Positions 52,708 through 61,282 of a DNA stretch of 64,000 bases are shown piece after piece. The number at the start of each line of letters is the position of its first letter. Position 1 is the stretch's first letter. Under the pieces are notes generated by a model. The model searched no databases and was not told where the DNA came from. It saw only the letters and a list, made by a program, of their open reading frames with translations. Position numbers and translations under genes: made by a program. The DNA lies in NCBI RefSeq assembly GCF_029714425.1, contig NZ_CP121668.1, forward strand, positions 2,749,501 through 2,813,500, in the 5' to 3' direction. The stretch comes from Bradyrhizobium sp. CB2312. GTDB taxonomy: Bacteria > Pseudomonadota > Alphaproteobacteria > Rhizobiales > Xanthobacteraceae.

Positions 52708-53033
52708 TCATGCCGACCTCCGTAGCGCGGCGGCCCAAGGTCGCCGCCGCCGCATCGGCACCCCGCCAGGAGGCGGGTCGTCGTCTTCGCCGTCGACCCG
52801 CCGCAGCGCGGCGAGGATGTCGGCGAGCCGGATGGCGTGGCTCATGCCAGGTACCTTGCGCAAGGCGGGAAAGGACTCGACTGCGAACATATCGGACGCC
52901 CAGGACGATAGGATGACCGTTTCTCCGGCGCGGCGAGCCCCGGATCGTTCAGGACATCTTCCGGAGACGCATAGTGCGCCGCCGGATGGAAGAGGGAATT
53001 GAGATTGCCTGCGTTCGTGCCGGCTTTGGTCAT
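52708..53033 (-). pseudogene. conserved small rhizobial protein, one frameshift
   Basis: MTKAGTNAGNLNSLFHPAAH, then YASPEDVLNDPGLAAPEKR, lie in one frame. After the loss of one base near 52915, SSWASDMFAVESFPALRKVP and HAIRLADILAALRRVDGEDD continue in another. The joined protein has about 108 residues, with helices and a Pro/Gly-rich end. It lies directly downstream of the hsp20 pair and was probably part of that transcript. Confidence 0.7.
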
Positions 53034-53111
53034 GGATGCCTCCTTTTACGCTCCTTCCTCGGAGGGTCTTCGGTGAGTTCGGGCGGCGGCGACCGCCGCC
53101 CGAAATGGTCT

Positions 53112-53603
53112 TTACTGCGACTTGATCGCGATGCGCTTGACGCCCGCGCGCGGATTTTCGGATTTTGGTACCGAGATCGTTAGGACGCCGTCCTTAAACG
53201 AGGCCTCGGCCCTGTCCTCCTCGACGTCCTCGAGGGCTATCTGCCGCTGGAAGGAGCCGTAGTAACGATCTGTGAAGTATCTGCCTTCCTCCTTGCGCTC
53301 GCTCTTTTTCTCGCCGCGGATGATCAGCATCCCGTTTGCGATTTCGATCTGAACATCCTTCTCCGTCATACCCGGGAGCTCGGCCGAGATCGTCAGCCCC
53401 TTGTCGGTCTCGCCGAGCTCGATCTTGGGCCAACTGAATTGCCCCTCCATGAGCGGCGAGAGGCTTTCGCCCCCGAAGCCGCGGAAGACGTCGTCGAAGA
53501 GCCGGTTCATTTCGCGGTGAAGCGTCATGAACGGATCGCGGGTGCCGCGCGGCGGCGCGACCTCCTGGTTTCTGGACCAGGGAATGAGATCACGAACTGC
53601 CAT
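53112..53603 (-). CDS. small heat-shock protein (Hsp20/alpha-crystallin), second of two
   Basis: The 163-residue chaperone holds unfolding proteins in the cytosol. It starts MAVRDLIPWSRNQEVAPPRG, with GAGGGAG about 9 nt upstream. The alpha-crystallin domain spans about residues 55-150, with ELPGMTEKDVQIEIANGMLI and ASFKDGVLTISVPKSE. The C-terminal IAIKSQ replaces a clear I-x-I tail. It lies 82 nt after the first hsp20 and in the same direction, so one heat-shock transcript is likely. Confidence 0.93.
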   Translation of the reverse strand: MAVRDLIPWSRNQEVAPPRGTRDPFMTLHREMNRLFDDVFRGFGGESLSPLMEGQFSWPKIELGETDKGLTISAELPGMTEKDVQIEIANGMLIIRGEKKSERKEEGRYFTDRYYGSFQRQIALEDVEEDRAEASFKDGVLTISVPKSENPRAGVKRIAIKSQ

Positions 53604-53685
53604 GGTTTTTCTCCCTCGTTGCATGAGCCAGGGAGCGCGGCCGGGCTTGCGCGCGCCGCGCTCCGCCGTCGAACCTTGGCCGGCC

Positions 53686-54144
53686 TCAGGCCGCCTTCTG
53701 TTCGATGTGTGAGGCAGGAGAGGCGCCACTTCCGATCTGGATCCGGCGCGGCTTCATGGCTTCCGGCACCTCGCGGACCAGATCGATGATCAGTAGTCCG
53801 TCGCGGAAGCAGGCATCCTTCACCTGGACGTAGTCGGCCAGGTTGAACACGCGCCGGAACGGTCGCGCGGCGATGCCCTGGTACAGGTACTCGCCGGCTG
53901 CCTTCTCGGGCTTCCTGCCCTCGATGGTGAGCGCGTTCTGCTCGGCGGTCACGGCGATGTCGTCGGCACCAAACCCGGCGACGGCGAGCGAGAGCCGGTA
54001 GTGGTCCTCACTGGTGCGCTCGATGTTGTACGGGGGATAGTGGTCTTCGCTCGGGCGGCGCAGCGTGCTGTCGACGAGGTCGGCCAAGTGGTCGAAGCCG
54101 ATGGTGGAGCGCCACAGGGGCGCGAAGTCGAAGGTGGTCCTCAT
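53686..54144 (-). CDS. small heat-shock protein (Hsp20/IbpA-like), first of two
   Basis: The 152-residue protein starts MRTTFDFAPLWRSTIGFDHL, an IbpA-type beginning. Its crystallin domain contains YRLSLAVAGFGADDIAVTAE and RPFRRVFNLADYVQVKDACF. An IQI motif (RRIQIGSG) allows oligomer assembly. The start at 54144 is fixed by GGAGG 9 nt upstream. Translation is probably blocked at low temperature by the ROSE-like leader. The 5' longer frame is rejected because it runs through that leader. Confidence 0.93.
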   Translation of the reverse strand: MRTTFDFAPLWRSTIGFDHLADLVDSTLRRPSEDHYPPYNIERTSEDHYRLSLAVAGFGADDIAVTAEQNALTIEGRKPEKAAGEYLYQGIAARPFRRVFNLADYVQVKDACFRDGLLIIDLVREVPEAMKPRRIQIGSGASPASHIEQKAA

Positions 54145-54265
54145 GTCCAAGTCCTCCAAAGAGCAAGCTGGATACAAGGAGCGCAAGGCAGGGTCAGAGC
54201 GGATCTGGTACCCGGCCGGCGCCCGCGCCGGACCCATAAAGGCGCCCGGCACACCGCTCTCGCGG
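54145..54265 (-). ncRNA. ROSE-like RNA thermometer in the hsp20 5' leader
   Basis: The last hairpin of the leader reads TTGCTCTTTGGAGGAC just before the start codon: TTGCTC can pair with the GGAGG ribosome site. This is the hallmark of rhizobial ROSE elements, which open on heating. Upstream lie GC-rich arms (CCGGCGCGGGCGCCGG). CTTGAA near the far end could be part of a heat-shock promoter. The fold was judged by eye. Confidence 0.7.
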
Positions 54266-54382
54266 CGAAAAACGACTTAGAAAAACGCAAGGGCGATTCA
54301 AGGGGGGCCGCCGAATTTTTTTGAGCTCGCGGATTGGTTAACACGCCAGGGCTCAAGTGTGGCGCACTGCACCACTACAATC

Positions 54383-54410
54383 TTGACAGGGTTTTCGCGC
54401 CGAATATTTT
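54383..54410 (+). promoter_or_regulatory. sigma-70-like promoter of the mini-operon
   Basis: TTGACA (54383-54388), a 16-bp spacer and TATTTT (54405-54410), about 70 bp before the gene at 54478. It is the best promoter-like match in this gap. Confidence 0.5.
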
Positions 54411-54477
54411 TTCGCCGGGAATTCGCTTTCCCATTTCTCGAACCGCAAAAGGGCTTGGAAGACCGTCAGGAGTGGCG

Positions 54478-54702
54478 ATGATGATCGACGAAGATATTGC
54501 CCGCATTCGTGCGCACCGCAACAACATCCACCGCTATCGGAGACTTCTGAAGACACGGCTCTCCGACCTCGAGCGCCAGTTCATCGAACGGCGTCTCTCC
54601 GAAGAGAGCTCGGCGCTGGAGGCGTTGACGTCCGAAACCTTCCCTATCGCGCTCACCATGCCTAGCCCGGACTTCCCTGCGAACGCGGGGGCGGCGTCAT
54701 GA
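54478..54702 (+). CDS. small helical protein, first of a three-gene overlapping set
   Basis: The 74-residue protein starts MMIDEDIARIRAHRNNIHRY, with AGGAG 5 nt upstream. It has two basic helices (RYRRLLKTRLSDLERQFIER) and a loose Pro-rich tail. It overlaps the next start by 4 nt. Small proteins of this arginine-helix type are common in Bradyrhizobium; their role is unknown. Confidence 0.7.
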   Translation: MMIDEDIARIRAHRNNIHRYRRLLKTRLSDLERQFIERRLSEESSALEALTSETFPIALTMPSPDFPANAGAAS

Positions 54703-54878
54703 CCGACGTCAAGGACCTGCTGATCCGCGGCAGCGAGAAGGTCATCGCCCACTATCGGCTGCTGCTTGCCAGCGCGAAAACCGAGAAGGAGCGCGAACTC
54801 TACCTGAGCCGAATCGAGCGCGAGCAGCGGCTCTTGGACCAGCTCCAAGGCAGCTTACCGGGACGGATCGCGGCATGA
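54699..54878 (+). CDS. very small helical protein (59 aa), second of the set
   Basis: The protein starts MTDVKDLLIRGSEKVIAHYR in the ATGA overlap with the previous stop. It is a single charged helix pair (AKTEKERELYLSRIEREQRL), similar in style to its neighbour, which suggests an old duplication. It ends in a further ATGA overlap, so it is translationally coupled on both sides. Confidence 0.7.
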   Translation: MTDVKDLLIRGSEKVIAHYRLLLASAKTEKERELYLSRIEREQRLLDQLQGSLPGRIAA

Positions 54879-55117
54879 ACACTCGAACCGGCGAAGAGAA
54901 CTATGCGGGATTCGATGTCGGACGCGGTAGATGGAAGTGGGCCGTCTGCACAGCTGGAGGCGACGTCGTGATGTCCGGCTCGGAGTGCAGCCGCGCTGCC
55001 GCGAGGTACCAGGCGGAGCGCGCGCTGTTTCTCCTGCTCGGCGCGAGCGCGTCGCGGGTGCTGTCCGTAGGAGAGGCGCGGACCACAGACTCGGGTTTGC
55101 CGCGGCGCTCGTGCTAG
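54875..55117 (+). CDS. small protein of unknown function (80 aa), third of the set
   Basis: The protein starts MNTRTGEENYAGFDVGRGRW and has a compact alpha/beta front (KWAVCTAGGDVVMSGSECSR) and a helical middle. The last 15 or so residues look irregular, so the tail may be altered. It has an ATGA overlap with the preceding gene. Confidence 0.65.
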   Translation: MNTRTGEENYAGFDVGRGRWKWAVCTAGGDVVMSGSECSRAAARYQAERALFLLLGASASRVLSVGEARTTDSGLPRRSC

Positions 55118-55175
55118 GAACCTTCAACGTCGCCGGCCGGTTGTCCGCCTCTCGACCCTTGCCGCGGAGGCTATC

Positions 55176-55464
55176 TTGGAAAGCACGATTATCGGAGATT
55201 TTGCGACCCGCCGTGAAGCCGAACTAGCCGTGGAGCATGTCTTCAGGAATGCGGTGTGGCGCGCGGCGACGTCTTCATTCAGCGGCGCGAACTCGGCCGG
55301 AGCACGCGCGGCGGGTGCGGACGCCAAGGTCGCCCCAGAACAGGATGGAAGACAGAAGCTGGAGGGCGTGATTGAGGTGTCGGTTGGTTTTTCATGGCGA
55401 CGATCCGCAGAAGATCGCCGATGCGCTGACAGGAGCCGGAGCCAACACAGTGCGCACCAAGTAG
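55176..55464 (+). pseudogene. small conserved protein, three-frame relic
   Basis: IIGDFATRREAELAVEHV starts in frame 1. ECGVARGDVFIQ continues in another. ANSAGARAAGADAKVAPEQD and LEGVIEVSVGF return to frame 1. HGDDPQKIADALTGAGANTV, then RTK and a stop, finish in a third. Joined, these form one protein of about 95 residues. The start codon is TTG or lost. Confidence 0.65.
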
Positions 55465-55739
55465 GGCGATACGGCTGCGCCCGTGAAGCTGCATAGCCGC
55501 GGGGTCGTTGCCCTACAGCTAACGACCGTAGTGGCGCGAACACCAGGATGGGAGAGGGCGTCAGCGCCTTGCCTCAACTGAACACAGCATGAGCAAGAAT
55601 GGCGAAGTAGGCGACGATCAGGAAAAAAGCCATCGTCTGGAGCTCTTTTGCGCGCAGCTCGGCGGCTTGATAACTCAATGGCTTTTGCCGACGCTCAGCA
55701 GATACAGTCCGCGACAGGCGTAAGGGCCACACCAGATGC

Positions 55740-55955
55740 TTATCTCCTTTGCGCACCACCGAGCTCGCCGGAAATCCCTGTCGCGTCATCCTTCCAAGCC
55801 AGTCGGCCACGGTTTGAGCACTCGTACACAGAGACCCGGCGACCATCGCGAGAGTCGCGGATAACGGATCTAAGGGCCGTGACGATGTGGCAATCTTCGC
55901 AATTGGGAGGCCGATCAAAAAACGTCGCCTCAAAGGTTGCTTGTTGCTCGCGCAT
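55740..55955 (-). CDS. small Cys-containing protein (71 aa)
   Basis: The protein starts MREQQATFEATFFDRPPNCE, with GGAGA about 10 nt upstream. NCEDC and VYEC suggest a zinc site with one position lost. The end SGELGGAQRR looks irregular, and a further frame on this strand continues to 55574 with a hydrophobic tail (FFLIVAYFAILAHAVFS). That tail may belong to another truncated small membrane protein. Confidence 0.5.
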   Translation of the reverse strand: MREQQATFEATFFDRPPNCEDCHIVTALRSVIRDSRDGRRVSVYECSNRGRLAWKDDATGISGELGGAQRR

Positions 55956-56220
55956 GTGATTCGTCTCCGTCCCAGATGGGATCAGATCGCGAGTCCGCTA
56001 TCAACATCATGGATTATGCCGAGACGGTCGGGTAGCATCTGGTTCGTCAAGATCCCCACTTCAATTTGCGCCGAATCACACCGCAACAGAAGCTGTGGCG
56101 CAACGGCAGCGCGCCGGCATATGTTGGGGATGGCTTCTGTCGGCCTCTTTGCGGTCGCGAGCCAGGCGTGCACCGTCAATCGCGTGTCCAACGTTCATAG
56201 ATGGCGGTAGGGAACAGGCC

Positions 56221-56463
56221 ATGCCCCGGAGCACCAACCGTAACCTGCCGAAGTCCGCGGACCTATTGGTCATTAAAGAAGAGCTGATGAGTAGTCGCAG
56301 GATCGTTGTTGCTGCTTCGGCCGGGCCGCGCCTGAGTGGTCGGATCGGTATCGTTGTTGGCCAAGGGGCGACCGCGACTCAGGTCAAGGTGCTCCTCGAC
56401 GGAACCAAGCGCTTCGTGACATTGCACGCGCGCTACGTTGACTTACTCAAAACACGTTCTTAG
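56221..56463 (+). CDS. small protein with SH3/KOW-like strand pattern
   Basis: The 80-residue protein starts MPRSTNRNLPKSADLLVIKE. The region GRIGIVVGQGATATQVKVLL, then KRFVTLHARYVDLL, has the short-strand layout of KOW/SH3-like folds that bind nucleic acid. Basic residues at both ends support that. Start chosen for its spacing to AGGGAACAGG. Function is inferred only from fold impression. Confidence 0.6.
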   Translation: MPRSTNRNLPKSADLLVIKEELMSSRRIVVAASAGPRLSGRIGIVVGQGATATQVKVLLDGTKRFVTLHARYVDLLKTRS

Positions 56464-56587
56464 TCAGAGCTGCTAAGCTCCGGGCGGGCCGCAGCAGGTG
56501 CGAGCCCATGATGAAACAGACGGCAAGGAAAGCGCCGCCGGCCCGATTGCGGTCGCACCGCTGGTGCCAGTGGGCGGTCCAAGCGCA

Positions 56588-56842
56588 TCATTGCAACGTG
56601 GTTCTATTAGCCGCGAAGAGCAACGCAGCCTGAAAGACCGGTCCTGACGCTGTTCTGACCTCGATGGCAACATCTGGCCGGAGCGCTTGTCCTGGAGCTT
56701 CCTCCGCAAAATCGCGCGCCAATTTCGCCAGGGTGTCTAGAGCCTCTGCCTCAGCATCTGCTTGCGAAGGCAATTCCACGCCTTGCTCATCGGGGCAGAA
56801 GTCCCACCCGTTCCTGACGTCGAAGAAATATCGCGCCACCAT
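56588..56842 (-). CDS. DUF6894-type small protein (1)
   Basis: The 84-residue protein starts MVARYFFDVRNGWDFCPDEQ. The RYFFDVR...D-x-x-G-x-E-L-P layout followed by an Ala/Glu helix is the DUF6894 pattern common in Bradyrhizobium and Methylobacterium. A relative lies at 62016-62252. Its role is unknown. Confidence 0.8.
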   Translation of the reverse strand: MVARYFFDVRNGWDFCPDEQGVELPSQADAEAEALDTLAKLARDFAEEAPGQALRPDVAIEVRTASGPVFQAALLFAANRTTLQ

Positions 56843-57364
56843 AGCACTCCAAAAAAGTGAGCGCCGAGAGCCGTCTTCCAGGGCCTGAAGGTATTAACCC
56901 CGAAATCTGCCAAAGTAGCGGCGATGACCGCGTCCTGTAAGTGCCTAAAAGAGGTAGAACTGGAATCGATGACGGCCTGTCCGTGTGTGTGTGTCAGAAC
57001 TTGGCTAGCCTTGCGCGGAGCCGAACCCCGTCAACTCGGAGGCGAGACTGTCGCGGCGCCAATATGCATCGGAAAGCGGACGACGGTCCCGACCAGGCAG
57101 GGACATGCTGCTGAAGGAGTAGGCCGGGGCCTCGACTGGAGGTGCTTGGTCGGTTGCACCAAGCGGAGGTGAGGCACTATCAGACCGACGGGTGCTCTGT
57201 CCGCTTTCGCACTGTTCCCGCCAGGAACATCTGTTGGGCGCTCGAATGTTGTGGCGATTCACATAGGCAAATGCAGGGATTAGTTGACGACGGCGTATTT
57301 GGTAGGTGTCGGTGGCTGAGAGACCGAGAGCGCCGCCACCTGCACAAGCGAAAGGGGCGCCGTC
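56843..57364. other. stretch without a supported gene
   Basis: Only overlapping shadow frames are present. No RNA gene, repeat or promoter could be supported. Confidence 0.5.
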
Positions 57365-57517
57365 ATGGCCGACATCAACGCTACTCGCGAGCAGATACAC
57401 GGACTGCCTTCCGAGATCGCAGAGGAGTGCGCTCGCATTCGGCAGTTGACGGCGAAAGCGGCCGAAAACCCTCAAGTTACCAAAGCCAAATACCTTCCTG
57501 GGCCGCAAGACATATGA
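57365..57517 (+). CDS. very small protein (50 aa)
   Basis: The protein starts MADINATREQIHGLPSEIAE and has one amphipathic helix pair (ECARIRQLTAKAAENPQVTK), ending PGPQDI. A GGGG stretch lies about 9 nt upstream. A terminator-like hairpin follows 27 nt later, which supports a real transcript. Confidence 0.5.
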   Translation: MADINATREQIHGLPSEIAEECARIRQLTAKAAENPQVTKAKYLPGPQDI

Positions 57518-57544
57518 GCCGTTCCCTGATGAGCCCAAAGAATA

Positions 57545-57570
57545 AGGCCGCCTCAATTGGCGGCCTCTTT
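57545..57570 (+). terminator. rho-independent-like terminator
   Basis: AGGCCGCC-loop-GGCGGCCT is followed by CTTTC. It is an 8-bp GC stem placed after the 50-aa gene. Confidence 0.65.
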
Positions 57571-57650
57571 CATCGTATGAGCTGCTTCGCGCTTGAGCCG
57601 CACATAGGTCCCGCTCTCGTGCAGCTCGAGCCAGCCGCGATCGGCGCGGG
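57553..57650 (-). pseudogene. relic of the repeated small protein family (copy b, C-terminal end)
   Basis: The reverse strand reads RGWLELHESGTYVRLKREAA, ending KEAAN and a stop. It matches the C-terminal part (GWLELHESGTDVRL) of the copy inside 61283-61691. No start remains. Confidence 0.5.
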
Positions 57651-57689
57651 CCTTTCAACTTTGCCCTGTCTTGTGGGTTACCCTTGCAC

Positions 57690-57860
57690 ATGGCCGTGAC
57701 AGACGCAGAACTCTTCCGCAAGGAAGCCGAGGATTGCCTCCACCTGGCGGAGAAGGCGATCAGCGCCTTAGACAAGGAAGAGTGGCAGCGCTTGGCCGCC
57801 GAGTGGCTTAAGCTCGCACAGGAAGCCGAGAGTCGTGGAGGTCGATGGTTTCGCACCTGA
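57690..57860 (+). CDS. very small helical protein (56 aa)
   Basis: The protein starts MAVTDAELFRKEAEDCLHLA and is nearly one continuous amphipathic helix (EKAISALDKEEWQRLAAEWL). This is a common type of small protein in rhizobia. No ribosome site is strong; coding is supported by residue pattern only. Confidence 0.55.
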   Translation: MAVTDAELFRKEAEDCLHLAEKAISALDKEEWQRLAAEWLKLAQEAESRGGRWFRT

Positions 57861-57967
57861 TATGTACGGCATCACGAAGTGCGACCTCTAGTCGTTGCCG
57901 GATCGGCTAATGATTGTTCGACGGTGCCAGCGCACGCAGGCTCGCCAGTTCACGTGGTCGTTCATCC

Positions 57968-58273
57968 CTATTGCCGGATCTCGTATCGCTCGCAGCGAGG
58001 ATCGCCGCGTTTCACCAGAGTGATCTCTTGGAGGTTGTATTTTGGTTCACAGTGCAATAGCCCATATTCCGACAAATACGGGTATGGTGCGCGCCAACAA
58101 AGATTCACGCCCGCCGGAACCTCTTGTGGATACCCGCGTATCGTGTAGGTGCAGACCTCGCGGAAGCTAGGATCTGCCCTTCCGGACGTCTCGGCTCTGC
58201 CTTGAGCTGCCTCTTGTGCATGAGCCTGGAATAGCGAAGCCAATGCGAAGAATACCACCAAAAAGGCGCGCAT
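57968..58273 (-). CDS. small secreted protein with four cysteines
   Basis: The 101-residue protein has a Sec signal MRAFLVVFFALASLFQAHAQ (cleavage after AHA). The mature part has CTYTIRGYP, NLCWRAPYPY, LLHCEPKY and PRCERYEI, giving four Cys that could form two disulphides in the periplasm. The frame is intact. No family was recognised. Confidence 0.75.
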   Translation of the reverse strand: MRAFLVVFFALASLFQAHAQEAAQGRAETSGRADPSFREVCTYTIRGYPQEVPAGVNLCWRAPYPYLSEYGLLHCEPKYNLQEITLVKRGDPRCERYEIRQ

Positions 58274-58539
58274 TTTGTTTCCCCTTGGTTTGCGCCTTCA
58301 AATTGCGACCACCAAGTTCATCATACGCTCCCGCCCCGTTTGAGCCGCCAGGGCGCTCCGATACTGCACGCGAGAACGGCCCCGGCGCGCGAGGCTGGCG
58401 GACACGCCGGGGCCGTTCGTCCCCGTGCGCTCCGCCGCGCGCAAAGCCACTGTACAGGGAAGGAGCGGCAAAGTGAGTTGCGCTCCGGGAGTAACCCATG
58501 AGGCCATCTCAATGGCCTTGACGGCGGACTCGTCGTCGG

Positions 58540-58758
58540 AGTCTGATCTGCGGCCATGGGGCAGCACCGGAACGACATCGACGAGCTCCCGCCCATGGAG
58601 CGGCTCTGCCAGCGGCCGGCCTCGAGAGCGATGTGATGCCCGCAATGGCAATGGACTAGGACGCCGCGCAACCCCATCTCGCGCATCTCACCGAAAGTGA
58701 TCTTGAGCGGCCGACCATCGGCGTGGGTTGGAGCGTGGCGGCGAACAGGGCGAGGCAT
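58540..58758 (-). pseudogene. small zinc-ribbon protein, frameshifted
   Basis: MPRPVRRHAPTHADGRPLKI, then GEMREMGLRGVLVHCHCGHH, are the standard front of a Bradyrhizobium small protein with a C-x-C-G-H zinc site. After IALEAGRW the frame departs, and the expected second Cys pair is only partly readable (FRCCPMA). A base loss near 58610 is the likely cause. Confidence 0.6.
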
Positions 58759-58980
58759 TACCTGTCAAAGCGGCATCGTGAGTATCTCGCAAATTATCGA
58801 TTCCTAGCGGCTCAAGGCTCGCGAGCTACTGCCGGTCGTGGGTGTGGAAAAGCAAACGTGACGCAGAGGGCGCGATCAAGAGCGCCGCTTATATCCAAAG
58901 GGATACAGACCCGATTGTCGAATCACCCTAGACCTCGGCATGCCTCGGCGGCGCCCCATTACTGTCGAGGTCTCCAACAG

Positions 58981-59015
58981 CGGCTCCGGCGGGTTGTGCT
59001 GGGGCCGTTTTTTTT
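58981..59015 (+). terminator. terminator-like hairpin with T-run
   Basis: CGGCTCCGG, a short loop, GGGGCCG and then eight T residues. It lies in a gap of about 320 bp (58759-59081) in which no gene is seen. Confidence 0.55.
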
Positions 59016-59081
59016 GACCTGCAAGCTACCGTCACTGGCTATTTCGCTTGGTGGCAAGCTGCGGGTTGTTTCCAGCGGCTG

Positions 59082-59339
59082 CTACTGAAGGACTTTGGGC
59101 AGCACGACTATGACCTCAATCAGCTGTTTCAAGATCTCCGTAGCTAAGTCAGCAATCACCAAAGCGAAGTCATCCTCAATCTCCGAAGCGGTGCTTTCGT
59201 CCTTTGCATAGACGTACAAGAGCGGTCCGTCGACTTCAGCGAATCTGACGCCAGCGAACACGCGATAGAAAACAGTCGCGCCTATTACACCGGCTAGCTT
59301 TGCCTGTATCGCGTAATCCTGAGTATTGGTGAGATCCAT
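59082..59339 (-). CDS. small protein of unknown function (85 aa)
   Basis: The protein starts MDLTNTQDYAIQAKLAGVIG. Alternating strands and helices are suggested (YRVFAGVRFAEVDGPLLYVY, then ALVIADLATEILKQLIEVIV), giving a compact soluble alpha/beta protein. It is less GC-rich than its neighbours, so it may have been acquired separately. The ribosome site is weak. Confidence 0.6.
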   Translation of the reverse strand: MDLTNTQDYAIQAKLAGVIGATVFYRVFAGVRFAEVDGPLLYVYAKDESTASEIEDDFALVIADLATEILKQLIEVIVVLPKVLQ

Positions 59340-59541
59340 AGCGCGGAGATAAACTCACTTCGCGCGAAAATAAGTCATAAAAAATATTTCAGCAACCTAT
59401 TGCAAGCGAGTTAGCGGAGACTCTTGTTGTCTGCAGGCGCGGTTCTCATCCGCTTGCTGTTGGAGCGGACGCCATCGCGGTTGGCGGTCCGAATGCGCAG
59501 TTATAGCGCAAGGACCATTTGCGCCTAGAGGAGGGAGCAAT

Positions 59542-59760
59542 GTGCAACGCATATCGGACCGGAGAGCGCCGACCGCGGTCGAGCGTGAAGCTCCAAAGGT
59601 GTTTCGAGATTCAGGCGCCAGCGTGCCGGCCTCGCAGTATGAGCGCGACCAACAGACATTCCATGCAAACCGGGAGCGCCTGAAGGCGGAGCGGCTGGCT
59701 TGCGAGGCGGCCGTCAAGCACAAGCCCAAGACCGGATCGTTGCGTCCTCAGCGAGGCTAG
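59542..59760 (+). CDS. small basic protein (72 aa), GTG start
   Basis: The frame is read from GTG with GGAGGG about 7 nt upstream. It contains [20 protein letters not shown], then [19 protein letters not shown], a front loop and a charged helix seen in other rhizobial small proteins. An ATG three bases upstream opens a different frame without such features. Its stop overlaps the end of the depolymerase relic on the other strand. Confidence 0.55.
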   Translation: MQRISDRRAPTAVEREAPKVFRDSGASVPASQYERDQQTFHANRERLKAERLACEAAVKHKPKTGSLRPQRG

Positions 59761-60040
59761 TAATTTTGTCTCCGCTGCAACGAATGTTCGAGAAAGAAAC
59801 GCAGCATCTCCCTCGTCGCATCCGGTCCGTTTGGATCGGTGTAGGAGCCGGCGGGACTGCCTCCCGACCATGCGTGTCCGGCTCCGTGGATTTCCCAGTG
59901 TTCGAGGATTTCGCGCCCGCGCGCGTCGGTGTGGACCGTGCGGGTGTAGGCATGCCCTCCAGGTACCCGCCCGCGATGCACCTTCGCCTTGGTGCGGGAT
60001 CCGCCGATCGCCTGTCGGACGATCTGAGCCGCGGAGAGGC
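59757..60040 (-). pseudogene. PHB depolymerase/esterase (LpqC-like), C-terminal fragment
   Basis: The reverse strand reads [20 protein letters not shown], then [20 protein letters not shown] and [20 protein letters not shown]. This is the C-terminal end of short-chain polyhydroxyalkanoate depolymerases, with the catalytic His in GAGHAWSGG. The Ser and Asp parts are missing and no start precedes it. Confidence 0.75.
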
Positions 60041-60250
60041 GAGCCGATCAGGAGGAGGCGTGGTACGAACAGACGCACCGTCTCCGCCGGACTTCCGATG
60101 AACTGTCCCAGTTCCGCAATCTGCGTCCACGATTTTCCGGACTGGACCGCTTTCCGGCCCAGGACTTGCGTGTTTGGCCCGGCCGTTACAAAGTATGCAA
60201 TCTTGGAATGAGCACAACCTAGTTTGCATCCTAATCAGAGGCAGGACGCA

Positions 60251-60448
60251 ATGGTGAGTGAAAGGCCGAGGGCAGGCAGATTTCTTGTTCGAATGGGCGG
60301 AGCCGGCTGGATGGTTTACGATCGAGAGCGCAGAGGTCCAGCACTGATCGGCACCGAGTGGGCAGCCAATTTAACCAGAGAGCAGGCGGAAATAGTGCAC
60401 CGCACTCTCTCCGGTACTTCGGGAGAAGCTGAAAGGCGTTCGACTTGA
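60251..60448 (+). CDS. small soluble protein (65 aa)
   Basis: The protein starts MVSERPRAGRFLVRMGGAGW, with AGGAC 5 nt upstream. WMVYDRERRGPALIGTEWAA, then LTREQAEIVHRTL, is a known style of rhizobial small protein: a short beta front and a helix. The role is unknown. Confidence 0.65.
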   Translation: MVSERPRAGRFLVRMGGAGWMVYDRERRGPALIGTEWAANLTREQAEIVHRTLSGTSGEAERRST

Positions 60449-60630
60449 ACGATCCGGGTCGGAACGGCCCCAAGCCCGTCTCTGGGGCTGGTGAGGGACG
60501 AGTCGGGGCCGCCCGCGCACGCTAACCCAACGCATGCGCTGGCAGTAATCTCGGCCCGAGATTTCAATTCGTCTGTACGAAATGAGCCGGATTGCAGATT
60601 AAATTCGAGGCGGTCGGCTTATAGATGAAA

Positions 60631-60668
60631 GACGGCTCCGGTTGACCCGGGGGGGACCCGGAGCCGTC
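60631..60668. terminator. hairpin between convergent genes
   Basis: GACGGCTCCGG pairs with CCGGAGCCGTC across a 16-nt C/G-rich loop. It has no T-run but lies between the ends of 60448 (plus) and 60701 (minus), so it may end transcription in both directions. Confidence 0.55.
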
Positions 60669-60700
60669 CTGCCAACCCTTCATGCCAGCCCGCGTGAAGG

Positions 60701-61114
60701 CTAATGTGCAGGGAAATTTTCGACGCCTTGCGTCGTTCCTACTACCTTTGGCGGTGTCTTAGCCTCGATTTTGGAGGAACTGGAGCAGCCCTGCTGTAGC
60801 GGGCCGCAATTCAGGGTCTTTATTTTCCCGACATCATTAAAGGCCAAGGCGGCCTTCACTATGTTTTTCTCGGTGATGTAGGTGATCATTGCCCCACCGG
60901 GCGAGGGCTGAAGATCGTCCAGGTCGGCAGCCCGGTATTCCTGCAGACGAGCAGCCCAGTAGGCTCGCAGGCCTTCTCGGCCAGTGATAACCACGCCTGC
61001 ACAATCGCAGAACACCACAGCATCTTCGGCATACATTTCCATTATTGCTTCGATATCGCCCGCCCGGTAGGCATCAAGCCAATCGACGGCAGCGGCCATA
61101 GGATCGAAATACAT
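60701..61114 (-). CDS. SnoaL/NTF2-like protein
   Basis: The 137-residue protein starts MYFDPMAAAVDWLDAYRAGD, with GGAGGT 6 nt upstream. The helix front followed by EAIMEMYAEDAVVFCDCAGV, then GREGLRAYWAARLQEY, is the NTF2-like fold with a small-molecule pocket. The last 35 residues (GCSSSSKIEAKTPPKVV) are an unusual loose tail. The ligand or reaction is unknown; many relatives are of unknown function. Confidence 0.8.
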   Translation of the reverse strand: MYFDPMAAAVDWLDAYRAGDIEAIMEMYAEDAVVFCDCAGVVITGREGLRAYWAARLQEYRAADLDDLQPSPGGAMITYITEKNIVKAALAFNDVGKIKTLNCGPLQQGCSSSSKIEAKTPPKVVGTTQGVENFPAH

Positions 61115-61282
61115 ACAAGCACCTCCATGCCAGAATTTGGCCTAGAAGCACCCCGCTAAGTCTTTGGCCAATCGACTGTGAATTTTTGCTGTTTCGGTTC
61201 TGCCAAGCCCATATGCCGCATGCCATAGGGCGTTACCTTGTCCACTGACGTTCGGTGTCGCCGTCGAGACAAAGCTAGCAAG

